The notes: generated by a model from the sequence alone, not told the origin. 64,000 nt of DNA from Paraburkholderia nodosa DSM 21604 (GCF_000519185.1 NZ_JAFA01000036.1:20457-84456); one strand, 5' to 3'. Positions 52,816 through 62,435 are shown, numbered from the stretch's first letter. A program made the numbers and translations.

Positions 52816-54501
52816 TCACGGCAATGTGATCTTGCGGGTGAATTCGGCCGTCACGTTGGCACTCGTGGCGACGCCGAATAAGGGGTAAATAGTTTTGGGT
52901 CCGCTAGCGGCCAGACCCATGTAGTCGCCGAGGAAATGACCACCCGCGACGGGTGCGTTAAGGATGTTGAACGAGGCGTCAGTCAGTTTCCGTTCGTTAC
53001 CCCAATTGGCGGAGTTCGTGCACGCTGTGGCGGTCGAGCAGAACACCGCGAAATAGTCGCTGCCCTCGAAGCCCACAGGCGTGTTCGTGTCATTACGAAA
53101 GTCGTAGTAGGTCACCACGATCGCATTGCCGTCGCCCGACGGCACTATCGCCGGAATGTAAGCCTGCTGACGGCAGGGGTTCGTACCGTTCGGCGGCGTC
53201 TTGTTGATCATCACGGGTGTTGACCAGGTCGCCCCGCCGTCATCCGACTCGCTGAAGACGATCCCGACGATCGGAATCGATCCGGTGGGTGTGGTGCAGG
53301 TCCCGGACGAAAAGCGGTCGTCCTGCCAGGCAAGATAGATAGCCCCCGAGGCCGGGTTCACAGCGACACTGTAGAGAATGGCGGCGTCGCGTATCGGCTG
53401 ACCGCTGTCAGGTGTGACCACGCCGGTAACCACGCCGCCGACCGTATGAATATCGTTGGTGAACGTCGGCCCCGACCAGCTCGCGCCTTTGTCCGTCGAC
53501 TTGATATAGCCGATGCTCAGGGACGATGGCGTGACGTTGATCGCGGTGAAGAAGTCGAGCAGGGTTCCATCAGGCAGCACACGCACCATGTTGTCGATTG
53601 TCTGCGCGTTCGTGCCCGGCTGGTAGATCGGTGCGGCTGTGCTCCACGTCACGCCATTGTCGGTGGACCGTGAGAAGAAACTCGGGCCGGTGAAACTAAA
53701 TTTGGAGAAGGGGGCACCACCCGCGCACGGCGGCGTCCCACATGTCGACGAAAGGCCCGCCAATTGGCGCGCGATCTCAACACCGTCATTTTGCGCGAGC
53801 AGTTGGGCGCCTTCCTTAGTTGGCGGGAACACGCTCAACTGATCCCAGACCGCATAGACGTATTTGTTCGCGGTCGGATCCGCAGTGAGCGAGTTCTTGT
53901 CATTGAGCACGTGCGGCGAGTTGGTGCGGATCAGCGTAACGGGAGGCTGCCACGTCGCGCCGTGGTCAGCGGAGCGGCTGACCAGCATCCCGCTATTTCG
54001 GGCTCCGAAAGGAGTCGTCGGCTGCGCGGGGTCCAGTACTAGAGAGAAGAAGAAGGCCGTTCCGTCTTGCGCAAAATCTACCCAGGGATCCGAAGCTCGC
54101 CGGAATTTGCCTCCGGTGCACGCAGTCACGCCGGACGGAATCGAATTCGACCAGGTGCTGCCCGCATCGCTGGAGACGACGCCGACAAGCCCGCGTGATC
54201 CGCCGTCGATCCAGCGATCCTGCTGGTGGCCGACGAGGAGGCGAGACGGGTCGGTCGGATCGACCGCAATCCATGGCTCGATTGAGGTCGCAGGATACAG
54301 GACGCTGCCGAATGCCGACTGCTGCGCGTTCACCTTGTCTGCCTTGCATCCGCTAAATGGGTCACCCGCAGCTACCAGTACTAGCGAACCCAGCGTTTGC
54401 GCATGTGCGCCTGGGCCGATCAAGCACACCAACGCAATGACGCAACCGCCTGCCATGCCATTGAAAGTTGACCGGGATAAGCGCCTGATATTGATTTTCA
54501 T
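52816..54501 (-). CDS. Secreted Asp-box (BNR, sialidase-like) protein
   Basis: 561 residues from the ATG at 54501, chosen over an earlier in-frame Met because it has a GAGG RBS and starts the signal peptide (cleavage near AHA/Q, residue 34). Five Asp-box motifs (SxDxGxTW) mark a six-bladed beta-propeller of the sialidase/neuraminidase superfamily: SSDAGSTW, SADHGATW, STDNGVTW, STDKGASW and SDDGGATW. The catalytic Arg triad and FRIP motif of true sialidases are not evident, so substrate is unknown; a carbohydrate-active or adhesin role is plausible. It stands alone and ends in a hairpin. Confidence 0.8.
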   Translation of the reverse strand: MKINIRRLSRSTFNGMAGGCVIALVCLIGPGAHAQTLGSLVLVAAGDPFSGCKADKVNAQQSAFGSVLYPATSIEPWIAVDPTDPSRLLVGHQQDRWIDGGSRGLVGVVSSDAGSTWSNSIPSGVTACTGGKFRRASDPWVDFAQDGTAFFFSLVLDPAQPTTPFGARNSGMLVSRSADHGATWQPPVTLIRTNSPHVLNDKNSLTADPTANKYVYAVWDQLSVFPPTKEGAQLLAQNDGVEIARQLAGLSSTCGTPPCAGGAPFSKFSFTGPSFFSRSTDNGVTWSTAAPIYQPGTNAQTIDNMVRVLPDGTLLDFFTAINVTPSSLSIGYIKSTDKGASWSGPTFTNDIHTVGGVVTGVVTPDSGQPIRDAAILYSVAVNPASGAIYLAWQDDRFSSGTCTTPTGSIPIVGIVFSESDDGGATWSTPVMINKTPPNGTNPCRQQAYIPAIVPSGDGNAIVVTYYDFRNDTNTPVGFEGSDYFAVFCSTATACTNSANWGNERKLTDASFNILNAPVAGGHFLGDYMGLAASGPKTIYPLFGVATSANVTAEFTRKITLP

Positions 54502-55233
54502 TCTGAGCCTCGCGAAAAGGGGAAAACGCCTATGCATTGCCCACCGCAAAACCAACGCTTGCTACCGTAAACCAGGACATGCAGCGATGCATCTACCAAA
54601 ACACACTAGGTCGCGATAGCCGCATTTGTGTGAAAAATTCATTACGGATTCCGGTTCATCACATGGCGCCCCCGCTACGATTGGCGTGGTACGAGGATTG
54701 CAGAACAACCGTCAAAACATGTATGCGCTTGCAGAAGCATGCCGCTTGATATTTACATGGCTTATTTGCACCAATATTTTATTCGGAGTACTTATTTAAT
54801 ATTGAATCGAAGAATTCCCCATTGAATGGTTCATTTCGACTGCGGCTGGGTTGTAGATGATTGTGACTTCGATTACACGAGGGTCGGCAGCTGAACGTCC
54901 GCAATGGCCGAAATCCTGTCGTCGCGCAACGGTACAGAGTGACCTGTCCTCTCCGATAACCGCCCTTAGGCCTACCACGGCTGGCGCAATAGGACGGGGC
55001 GCGTAACTCGCCAGTTTTCACGCCGCCCCTACTCTCGAGCGTCTATGCGTCCGATGCCTGACTATGCTGGAGGCGGCCGGATCACCGATCCCGCCAGGCG
55101 TGCACGAGACGTCGATCTGTTCACCACGCGAATCTTGACATAACAGGAAGAAATTCGGGATCGGCACAGATTTCAAGTGTGTGCGCCGGCTACGCAAGGT
55201 GTCCGCGACGTTCCTGGATACGCACTGATTGCC
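54502..55233. other. Intergenic region upstream of the Asp-box gene
   Basis: Over 700 bases without a convincing gene. It holds the inverted copy of a 22-base repeat (54891-54912) and an AT-rich stretch near 54770-54830. The promoter of the minus-strand Asp-box gene should lie in the first 150 bases. Confidence 0.4.
54891..54912 (-). repeat. 22-base dispersed repeat, copy 2
   Basis: Reads on the minus strand TTCGGCCATTGCGGACG followed by TTCAG; the plus-strand copy at 52430-52451 differs by one base. The two copies flank the Asp-box gene in opposite orientation. Confidence 0.6.
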
Positions 55234-56205
55234 TTAAATCCGCGCCAGCTTTGCCGCTTCACTCAGGCAGCCGCGAAACAGCGCGGTGGCAGGCGTGTCG
55301 TCCGCATCGGCACGCCACGTGGTGCTAACCGGGCCGAGCGCGGCGCCAAGGCTCAATGGCAGGATCTTCAGCGCGCCCGTCTCCTCGTGATGCCGCGCCA
55401 GTGAGCGTGGCAGCAGGCCCAGCACCGGATACGACTGCAGCATGCCCACGTTGGCGTCGATCACCACCGACTCAATGGTGTTGATCGGCGTGCCCACGCC
55501 GTGCGTCTCCAGCACCGAAAGCAGGTGCCGGTGCATCGGCGCGCCGGCGCTCGGCACGATCCACGCCAACCCTGCCAGGTCGGCCCACTTGATGCGCTTG
55601 CGGGACGCCAGCGGATGCGTGCGCGCCACCACGATGACCGTCGGGTCATCGAACAACGGCTCGCTGGTAAATTCCGGCGCAGCCAGTCCACGCGCGAGGC
55701 GCCCAACGATCATGTCGAGCTGGCCCGCGCGCAGCGCCGGCACGAGCTGATCGAGCGTGCCTTCGTGCAGGCACACCGTAGCGGTCGGCGAGCGCTGCTT
55801 GAACAGCGCCACGGCCGCCGGTATCAGGATCGGCGCAGCCACCGACAGCACCCCCACCTCGACGCGGCCGCCGATGCCGCTTGTCATCGCATGCAGCTCC
55901 TCACTGGCACGCTGTGCGTGCAGCAACAGCTCTCGTGCATGGCGGATCAGGCACTCACCGTAGGCCGTGGGCCGGATGCGGCGGCCATCGCGCTCGAACA
56001 ACGGCACGCCGATACCTTTTTCCATCTCGTTGAGCATCTTCGAAACGGCTGGCTGCGTCACGTGCAGCGCGTCAGCGACCTTGCCGACTGTCTGGCGATC
56101 GACAAGCGCTACCAGCAACTCCAGGTGCCGCAGCTTCAACTGGCGGGAAAAATAGCTTGCGATGGCGCTACGGTCGAGCGAAGAGCCGGAAGTTGCGGAG
56201 GCCAT
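55234..56205 (-). CDS. LysR-family transcriptional regulator
   Basis: A 323-residue LTTR. The winged helix-turn-helix spans about residues 22-85 (LRHLELLVALVDRQTVGKVADALHVTQPAVSKMLNEMEK, GVPLFERDGRRIRPT). The effector-binding domain fills the rest. The start is at 56205, with an AAAGG-type RBS. It is divergent from the MHS transporter and sulfatase genes, and a perfect 24-base palindrome lies between, so it very likely controls them and itself. The effector may be the substrate or product of that pathway. Confidence 0.93.
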   Translation of the reverse strand: MASATSGSSLDRSAIASYFSRQLKLRHLELLVALVDRQTVGKVADALHVTQPAVSKMLNEMEKGIGVPLFERDGRRIRPTAYGECLIRHARELLLHAQRASEELHAMTSGIGGRVEVGVLSVAAPILIPAAVALFKQRSPTATVCLHEGTLDQLVPALRAGQLDMIVGRLARGLAAPEFTSEPLFDDPTVIVVARTHPLASRKRIKWADLAGLAWIVPSAGAPMHRHLLSVLETHGVGTPINTIESVVIDANVGMLQSYPVLGLLPRSLARHHEETGALKILPLSLGAALGPVSTTWRADADDTPATALFRGCLSEAAKLARI

Positions 56206-56207
56206 CG

Positions 56208-56231
56208 ATTCATAACCTTTATTTTATGAAT
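56208..56231. promoter_or_regulatory. LysR-type operator palindrome
   Basis: ATTCATAA and TTATGAAT form perfect eight-base arms around eight bases, with the T-N11-A look of LTTR boxes. It starts three bases upstream of the regulator's ATG, in the gap shared with the divergent transporter gene. Confidence 0.65.
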
Positions 56232-56394
56232 TGAAGGCAATATCTCATTGGACGGTAACGATGTAAATCCACACAATCCACCTTGCATGCCCCCCGGATC
56301 GCCCTGAGCGCCTCGAAGGCAGCGACAACAATACAGACACGAGACATGGCAGCCGCCCACCCGGGAGCCCGGCCGCCGCGAGGAGGATTCCGTC

Positions 56395-57726
56395 ATGCCA
56401 TCCACGCCCGCCCTGCCCCGCGCCAACCGCCGGGCGATCGTCGCCGCCACCATCGGCAACGCATTCGAGTGGTACGACTTCATCGTCTTTGGCTTCCTGT
56501 CGGTGATCATTGCGCGGCAGTTCTTTCCTTCGTCGAACCCAACGGTATCGATGCTGCTGACCACCGCGACGTTCGGCAGCGCGTTCCTGATGCGGCCGAT
56601 CGGAGGGATCCTGCTGGGCATCTACGCGGACCGCGCCGGACGCAAGGCCGCGTTGTCCCTTGTGATCCTGCTGATGACGCTGTCCTCGGCAATGATGGCG
56701 CTGACACCCGGCTACGCGACGCTCGGGATCGCCGCTCCGATCATCGTTGTGCTTGCGCGCCTGCTGCAGGGGCTTTCGGCTGGCGGCGAGTTCGGCAGTG
56801 CCACTGCAATGTTGATCGAATACGCGCCGGCTCACCGGCGCGGTTTCTACGGAAGCTGGCAGAACTTCGGCCAGTTCGTCGCCGCGGTGACGGCCGCGCT
56901 AATGGGCGCCCTGGTCACACGCGGGCTGAGCGCCAGCACACTCGATGCATGGGGTTGGCGTCTGCCGTTCCTGTTCGGCATGCTGATTGGGCCGGTCGGC
57001 TTCTATATCCGCACCCGGCTGCACGAGACGCCGGCCAGCCACGACGACGGAGCGCACGCCACCCTGGCTGGCCAGGCTGCCTCGACACTCGCCACCGTCT
57101 GGCGCGAGCACCAGGCCGCGCTCTGGATCGCGTTCGGGCTGGTCGTCGCCAGTTCGGTCGCCCAGTACGTGCTCAACGTTTACCTGCCGGTCTACGCGGT
57201 GACCCAGTTGAAGCTGCCGGTGTCCGCACCGTTCATCGTGCTCATGGTCACCGGAACACTGCGCATGATCCTGATCCCCCTGTTCGGGCTGCTGTCCGAT
57301 CGCATCGGGCGAAAACCGGTGATGGGCGTCGCGATGGCACTTTACGTGCTGTGCATCTATCCGCTGTTCCTTTGGCTCGTCGCCGCACCCGGCCTGCCGA
57401 GACTGCTCGCGACCGAAGTCGTGTTCGCCGTGCTGATGGCTGCAGCGCTGGGCCCTGCGTCGACCGCGCTGGCCGAGCTGTTTCCCGCGCAGGTCCGCGC
57501 CACTGGCCTGTCGATTTCCTACAACGTCGCCACCACCCTGTTCGGCGGCTTTTCGCCCTTTCTCGTCACCTGGCTGATCAGCGCAACCGGCGACAAGATG
57601 ATGCCGGCCTACTTCGTGACGGCGGCGATGATTGTCGGCCTCATCGCGTTGTGGCCAATGCCAGATATGGCGCGCCGTGCGACCGGCGTACGGTTCGGCG
57701 CCAGCAACCGCACGCCGTCGCGCTGA
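56395..57726 (+). CDS. MHS-type MFS transporter
   Basis: A 443-residue, 12-span transporter of the metabolite:H+ symporter branch of the major facilitator superfamily. Visible marks are GNAFEWYDFIVFGFLS at the first span, the loop motif YADRAGRK, GLSAGGEFGSATAMLIE in span 4, and the second-half repeat LSDRIGRK. It should import a small anionic or zwitterionic metabolite. An AGGAGGA RBS precedes the ATG. The sulfatase gene follows 34 bases later, so the cargo may be a sulfate ester or the desulfated product. Confidence 0.92.
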   Translation: MPSTPALPRANRRAIVAATIGNAFEWYDFIVFGFLSVIIARQFFPSSNPTVSMLLTTATFGSAFLMRPIGGILLGIYADRAGRKAALSLVILLMTLSSAMMALTPGYATLGIAAPIIVVLARLLQGLSAGGEFGSATAMLIEYAPAHRRGFYGSWQNFGQFVAAVTAALMGALVTRGLSASTLDAWGWRLPFLFGMLIGPVGFYIRTRLHETPASHDDGAHATLAGQAASTLATVWREHQAALWIAFGLVVASSVAQYVLNVYLPVYAVTQLKLPVSAPFIVLMVTGTLRMILIPLFGLLSDRIGRKPVMGVAMALYVLCIYPLFLWLVAAPGLPRLLATEVVFAVLMAAALGPASTALAELFPAQVRATGLSISYNVATTLFGGFSPFLVTWLISATGDKMMPAYFVTAAMIVGLIALWPMPDMARRATGVRFGASNRTPSR

Positions 57727-57760
57727 ATCTCGCCTTCTGATTTTATTTCGGATACCTACG

Positions 57761-59326
57761 ATGTCGTCGATTCGCAATGTGCTTTTCGTGATGTGTGACC
57801 AGCTACGTGCGGACCACCTGTCCTGCTATGGACATCCGTACCTGGCCACACCCAGCATCGACAGCCTGGCCCGGCGTGGCGTGAAATTCGAGCGCGCGTT
57901 CGTACAGTCGGGTGTGTGCGGCCCGTCGCGCATGTCGTTCTACACGGGGCGCTACGTCGCCAGCCATGGGGCAACGTGGAACCGCGTGCCGCTGTCGATC
58001 GACGAAATCACACTGGGCGAATACCTTGCCGGGCGTGACATGAAGCTGGCGCTGGTCGGCAAGACGCACATGATGCCGGACAATCACGGGCTGAAGCGCC
58101 TGCACCTGGACGGCGGCAATGCACTGGGCGCGCTGCTGCGCGAGGGCCATTTCACGCTGGTCGACCGTTACGACGGGCACCACGCCGAACCCGCTGGTGG
58201 CTATGCCGGATACCTGCGCCGACGCGGCTACGCGAGCGACGATCCATGGTCGGACTTCGTGATCTCGGCGGAAGACGAACAGGGGCGTATCGTCAGCGGC
58301 TGGCACATGCGCAATGCGCACCTGCCCGCGCGCGTAAATGAATTGGACTCCGAAACAGCCTATACCACCGATCAGGCAATCCGTTTCATCGAGCGTCAGG
58401 GCGATACGCCGTGGGCGATGCACCTGTCGTATGTCAAGCCGCACTGGCCGTACATGGCGCCAGCGCCGTACCACAACAAATACACCATTGACCAGTGCCT
58501 GCCGGTGCGGCGCGCTGCGCGTGAGCGTGAGGCGCCACATCCGGTGACGGGCGCCTACTTCCAGCAGGAGGAATGCGTCAATTTCATGCGTGACGAGGTC
58601 ATCGCCAGGGTGCGGCCCGCTTACCAGGGCCTGATAAGCCAGCTCGACGATCATCTTGGGCGACTGTGGGAAACGCTGGACAGGCTTGGGCGGTGGAAGG
58701 ACACACTCATCGTCTTCACTGCCGACCACGGCGACTTCCTCGGCGATCACTGGCTTGGCGAGAAGGAACTGTTTTACGACACCGTGCAGCGCGTGCCGTA
58801 TATCGTCTACGATCCGTCACCCGAGGCCGACGCCACGCGCGGCCATAGCGACGCACGCTTCGTCGAGGCCATTGACACCGTGCCGACGGTGCTGGACGCG
58901 CTGTGCATGCCGGTTCCCGATCACCGCATTGAAGGTCGCTCGCTGCTTGCGCTTACACGCAACGCAAGAGCGCAATCACCATGGCGAGATGCGGTTTTCT
59001 CCGAACTCGATTACGCCTGGCGGCAGGCGCGCCAGATCCTTGGCCGTCGCCCCGACGCATGCCGCGGCTGGATGGTGCGCACCGACGCGTGGAAGTACAT
59101 TCACTGGGACGGCTTCGCGCCGCAACTGTTTGACCTGCGCAACGACCCCGACGAATTCGTCGACCTCGGCACCGACCCAGCGTTCGACAACGTGCGACAA
59201 GGCATGCGTGAGCGCTTGCTGGCCTGGTCCTTCGGCCTGCGCAATCGGACCACCGTGACGCACGACGACGTCGAACGGGGCACACATCAGTACAAGAATG
59301 CCGGGGTGTTTTATGGGGTGTGGTAG
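57761..59326 (+). CDS. Formylglycine-dependent sulfatase / phosphonate hydrolase-like enzyme
   Basis: 521 residues from the ATG at 57761; a longer frame runs back into the transporter gene. It belongs to the alkaline phosphatase-type sulfatase superfamily, with NVLFVMCDQLRADHLSCYG at the start and the formylglycine site C53-G-P-S-R followed by FYTGR. The metal-binding TADHGDFLGDH motif and a WDGFAPQLFDLRNDPDEFVDLG end are also present. The Cys53 must be oxidised to formylglycine by a generating enzyme not encoded here. The start and DHGDFLGDH segment look most like choline-sulfatase and phosphonate monoester hydrolase branches. Being co-transcribed with an uptake carrier suggests use of an imported ester. 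Confidence 0.88.
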   Translation: MSSIRNVLFVMCDQLRADHLSCYGHPYLATPSIDSLARRGVKFERAFVQSGVCGPSRMSFYTGRYVASHGATWNRVPLSIDEITLGEYLAGRDMKLALVGKTHMMPDNHGLKRLHLDGGNALGALLREGHFTLVDRYDGHHAEPAGGYAGYLRRRGYASDDPWSDFVISAEDEQGRIVSGWHMRNAHLPARVNELDSETAYTTDQAIRFIERQGDTPWAMHLSYVKPHWPYMAPAPYHNKYTIDQCLPVRRAAREREAPHPVTGAYFQQEECVNFMRDEVIARVRPAYQGLISQLDDHLGRLWETLDRLGRWKDTLIVFTADHGDFLGDHWLGEKELFYDTVQRVPYIVYDPSPEADATRGHSDARFVEAIDTVPTVLDALCMPVPDHRIEGRSLLALTRNARAQSPWRDAVFSELDYAWRQARQILGRRPDACRGWMVRTDAWKYIHWDGFAPQLFDLRNDPDEFVDLGTDPAFDNVRQGMRERLLAWSFGLRNRTTVTHDDVERGTHQYKNAGVFYGVW

Positions 59327-59663
59327 AAGGTCGAAACGACGCCCGGGTCGCACTGCGAAGCGGACAATGCGGCTGGGATAGGCGAGTGGCGGCAGTCGGC
59401 ACCCATTCGCTCTCATCGGAAAGCAGCAATCATTTCGCAGACGGTACACCGGGGCGCGCCCCTCCCTTCCGCTGTCATGCCCGGGATGTCGCTTACGCGT
59501 CCCGAAATATTCGCCCGCCGAAGCTGGACACTACAGATCGCGTGTTGCAGCACCGCGGCGCTCATACATGCAAACTACGTGCAGCAGCTTGCTGCACAAA
59601 GGTCCGGACCGCGTTGGACTTCATAACGAGGTCAGCTCGGACCTCCCACAATCCGGCTTGCGC
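59327..59663. other. Intergenic region between convergent genes
   Basis: Lies between the sulfatase (plus) and the methyltransferase (minus), which converge. No gene is recognised and no strong T-tailed hairpin was seen. Confidence 0.4.
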
Positions 59664-60479
59664 CTAAGCCTTGAGTGCGGAAGCCAAGACGCAGCACATA
59701 GGAATCCGAAGTTCCCCGGCATCGCTCCGATACTTCTCTGCGTCGTGCTCGACGGCCCGTTCAATCAATGCCAGCGCGGCCGGCGTCTGCGCGTGAAGCA
59801 TCGCGGCAAACCGGACGCCGCCACGCATGAGCGCGTGAAACGGCGTATCTGGTGCACTCAGCACCAGAGTCTGGTCCACCTCTCGCACCTCTGGTTGGAC
59901 GAACCCGGCTTCGAGCAACGCGCGCCTCGATTCCTCCCAATTGCTGAACCGAAAGAAAGGCGGTCCCGGAGGAACTGGCGCATCGGTTGTCCCGTGCTTC
60001 TCAATGGCCTTTAACACCATCCCGATACCGACGGCCTTGTCCGACGTTGCGCCGACTGTAAAGGCAATTCTGCCGCCTGATTGCAGCACGCGAAACGCCT
60101 CCGCGAGCGCACGCTCAGGATGCTGAAAATGCTCCATCCCGAAGCTGATGCCCACCGCACCAAAATTTTCGCCGGGAAATGGCAAATCCTCCGCGTCGCC
60201 GATGCGGAATTCGAGTCCCGGAAAAACGCGCCTCGCCTTGTCGACCATCGCGACAGAGAAGTCTACGCCGGCGACGTCCGCGCCGCGACGCCTGGCTGCG
60301 GCAGCGAGGTAGCCCGGCCCGCATGCGACGTCGAGAAAGCGCGTGCCACGCCCAATGCCTAGCGCCTGGAGCATCGCGTGGTTCGACTGGGCAGTCAATT
60401 CACCGAAATACGTGTGATAGGCCTGCGCGACACGTTCCCAACCTTCGTGCTCGAATGCGCCGAAGTCGGCTGGTCCCAT
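59664..60479 (-). CDS. Class I SAM-dependent methyltransferase
   Basis: 271 residues from the ATG at 60479, which has a GGAGG RBS; a GTG eight codons earlier has none. The Rossmann-type core shows motif I FLDVACGPGYLAAAA, motif II region VAGVDFSVAMVDKA, IGDAEDLPFPGENFGAVG and FGMEHFQHPERALAEAFRVLQSGG. It resembles UbiE/small-molecule methyltransferases. Substrate is unknown and neighbours give no clue. Confidence 0.88.
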   Translation of the reverse strand: MGPADFGAFEHEGWERVAQAYHTYFGELTAQSNHAMLQALGIGRGTRFLDVACGPGYLAAAARRRGADVAGVDFSVAMVDKARRVFPGLEFRIGDAEDLPFPGENFGAVGISFGMEHFQHPERALAEAFRVLQSGGRIAFTVGATSDKAVGIGMVLKAIEKHGTTDAPVPPGPPFFRFSNWEESRRALLEAGFVQPEVREVDQTLVLSAPDTPFHALMRGGVRFAAMLHAQTPAALALIERAVEHDAEKYRSDAGELRIPMCCVLASALKA

Positions 60480-60851
60480 TTTTTGCCTCCATTCTTTCAA
60501 CACCTTGGCGCGTTGGAGCGCAGGTCTTCATGTTCCCCGCAAGGAGGATGTCCGGCTATCGGGAAACAGTCCAGGCTCGTGACTTCACGGGCCAGCAACT
60601 ATGTGGTGCAGCGCACCAACAGGAGTAGTCCAAAACCGCCGAACACGCGCTTTTGGACTACTCTTGTTTTTGTTGCTATCTCGCCAGGATACACGCCACT
60701 GCCAGCTTTTGGGCGCTATAGCTAAAGTGATTTCTTAAGCTCTAGATGCGGCGCAGGAAAAATGCGCCGTACATCGAGGGCAACCGGTCGTTGGCGTTTG
60801 CGCTATCTCAGGCGCATGGGCTGCGCAAGTACCGGTGTACGGGAGCAGGAA
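60480..60851. other. Intergenic region with a large inverted repeat
   Basis: Lies between a minus-strand gene and a plus-strand gene, so it should carry both promoters. It contains a long inverted repeat at 60618-60668, listed separately. No gene recognised. Confidence 0.4.
60618..60668. repeat. 51-bp hairpin-forming inverted repeat
   Basis: GAGTAGTCCAAAA (60623-60635) pairs exactly with TTTTGGACTACTC (60651-60663); AACA and TGTT extend the stem past one mismatch. A T-rich run follows on the plus strand, so it could work as an intrinsic terminator, yet no plus-strand gene ends just before it. It may instead be a remnant of a small mobile element. Confidence 0.6.
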
Positions 60852-61103
60852 ATGAAAGACACAAAGGCGCAGTCACTGCGGTACCAAGTCGAAAAATGGC
60901 TCGCCCCGAGTACGGCAGCGCACGTAACCGCCTTCGGTCGTACTTGCTGGGGCAGAACCCGCTACGCGTGCGTGGAGACTTGGCTACCGACGGGGTCGCA
61001 CGCACTGTTCTTCTTCCTACACGACGACGGTTACTGGAACGTGTTGCCGCCCGTGGCGGACACGGCGCGACAGCGCGTGCAACGCACTGGCACGCACAGT
61101 TAA
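60852..61103 (+). CDS. Small hypothetical protein
   Basis: 83 residues from the ATG at 60852, with an AGGA RBS just upstream; a longer frame from 60762 is less likely. The sequence YACVETWLPTGSHALFFFLHDDGYWNVLPP has a natural beta-strand pattern that suggests a real small soluble protein. No family is recognised. An inverted repeat follows at 61115-61175. Confidence 0.5.
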   Translation: MKDTKAQSLRYQVEKWLAPSTAAHVTAFGRTCWGRTRYACVETWLPTGSHALFFFLHDDGYWNVLPPVADTARQRVQRTGTHS

Positions 61104-61114
61104 GCTTGCTCTGC

Positions 61115-61175
61115 CAGCCGGCTAGTCCGTCGCCTCCGCCGTCGCTTTCGGCTATGACGCGCAGCTAGCCGGCTG
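61115..61175. repeat. 11-base inverted repeat after a small gene
   Basis: CAGCCGGCTAG (61115-61125) and CTAGCCGGCTG (61165-61175) are perfectly complementary with 39 bases between. It could fold as a stem after the small gene's stop, but there is no T-run. Confidence 0.45.
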
Positions 61176-61291
61176 CCGTCGCCGAGGGGCATCGTGTTCT
61201 GCAGTCGCCAAGCTGACGCAGTTGCACTAGCGCGTCCAACCAGCAACAGCTTCACCCGATGAAACTACGCCCTGGTTGAGAAGCGGTCCCC

Positions 61292-62041
61292 TCACGGTCT
61301 GCCCCCGACGACGTGGCGTGCTTCGCCAGTGGCCGGCGTCGGATGGAACAGGAGCAGCACCACAGTCACAACACTAAACCCCGCGCCGGCGTAAAACGTA
61401 GTAGCTGCACCCAGGCGTTCCCATAACTGGCCCGCGATAACGCTCGAAACCAGCGTCACAATACCGCTCAGCAGATTGAAGAAACCGAACGCCGTACCGC
61501 GCAGATGCGCGGGTGCCGTGTGTGCGACCATCGTGGCGAGTAGACCTTGGGGCATTCCCATGTGTAGCCCCCATAGCGCGACTCCCACGAGTACGATGCT
61601 CCAGTGGGTACCGTGTGCAAGGACGACGTCGGAGCCAAATAACACGATGAGACCAACTATCAGCAGCCGCGTATGGCTCATCATGTCCGCGAGCTTGCCG
61701 CATGGATAAGCGGACAGTGCGTAGACGATATTCATTGCCACCATGACCAGCGGAACGAGCGCGATTGGTACGCCACTCTTCATGGCACGAAGTACCAGAA
61801 AGGCCTCGCTGAAACGCGCCAGTGCGAAAACGGCGCCTATCCCTACGACCCGCCAGTAATCCAGGCCAAGGTCCCTAAGGCTCTGCCATCGCACAGGGTT
61901 GCTTCTTCTGGCGCGAGGCTCGTGCTCGGGCTCCCTGATACCCAACGTCAACAGCGCAACGGCGACCACATCGGGAACGACGGCAAGCCAGAATGCAAGC
62001 CGAAAGTTACGCGCGCGGCGCTGATTGATGGCCCGCGATGT
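61292..62041 (-). pseudogene. 5'-truncated MFS transporter
   Basis: The open frame holds only the second half of a major facilitator transporter: NFRLAFWLAVVP, a conserved central loop, then six spans including KLADMMSHTRLL and GLHMGMPQGLLATMVAHTAPAHLRGTAFGFFN. It opens at a stop at 62042-62044 with no start codon in a fitting place; the first usable codon, a GTG at 61969, would still lack the N-terminal half. The missing half is not found upstream, so it was deleted. It resembles drug- or sugar-type MFS proteins with an APAHLRGTAFG motif. Confidence 0.75.
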
Positions 62042-62435
62042 TCAGGGGCGTTCCTCGATGAGCGGTCGAACTGTTTGGAAGATGGACCGTGACGCGGTGA
62101 CGAAACGGTGCAGTCGCGCACTCGGACACCGGCGGCAACGAGGAACGGTAAGGTGGCGTCCATCTCCGAGTTCGGCAGCGGGGTCTGTTGCATCCGGCAC
62201 TGGACGAGTGGCCGCTTATGGGCGGTGCCGATGTCAATAGCCACACCGAACTACAATCATTCAACCGGTCTGAACCTGCTCCATGTGAACTGGGGCCGCC
62301 CTGGTCATGGGGTGGCTATAACCGGACCATCCGGGCCGCGTTGGCAGGGCGTTTGGCGGCGCTCCCGGCAGATCGTCATTGCATCATTGATCCGATCACA
62401 GCAGGCGTGGGGCGACGGCCAGCACAGGAGGGACC
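62042..62435. other. Degenerate intergenic region
   Basis: Marks the breakpoint where the MFS gene lost its 5' half. No gene is recognised. The promoter of the UPF0182 gene should be in the last 100 bases. Confidence 0.4.
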
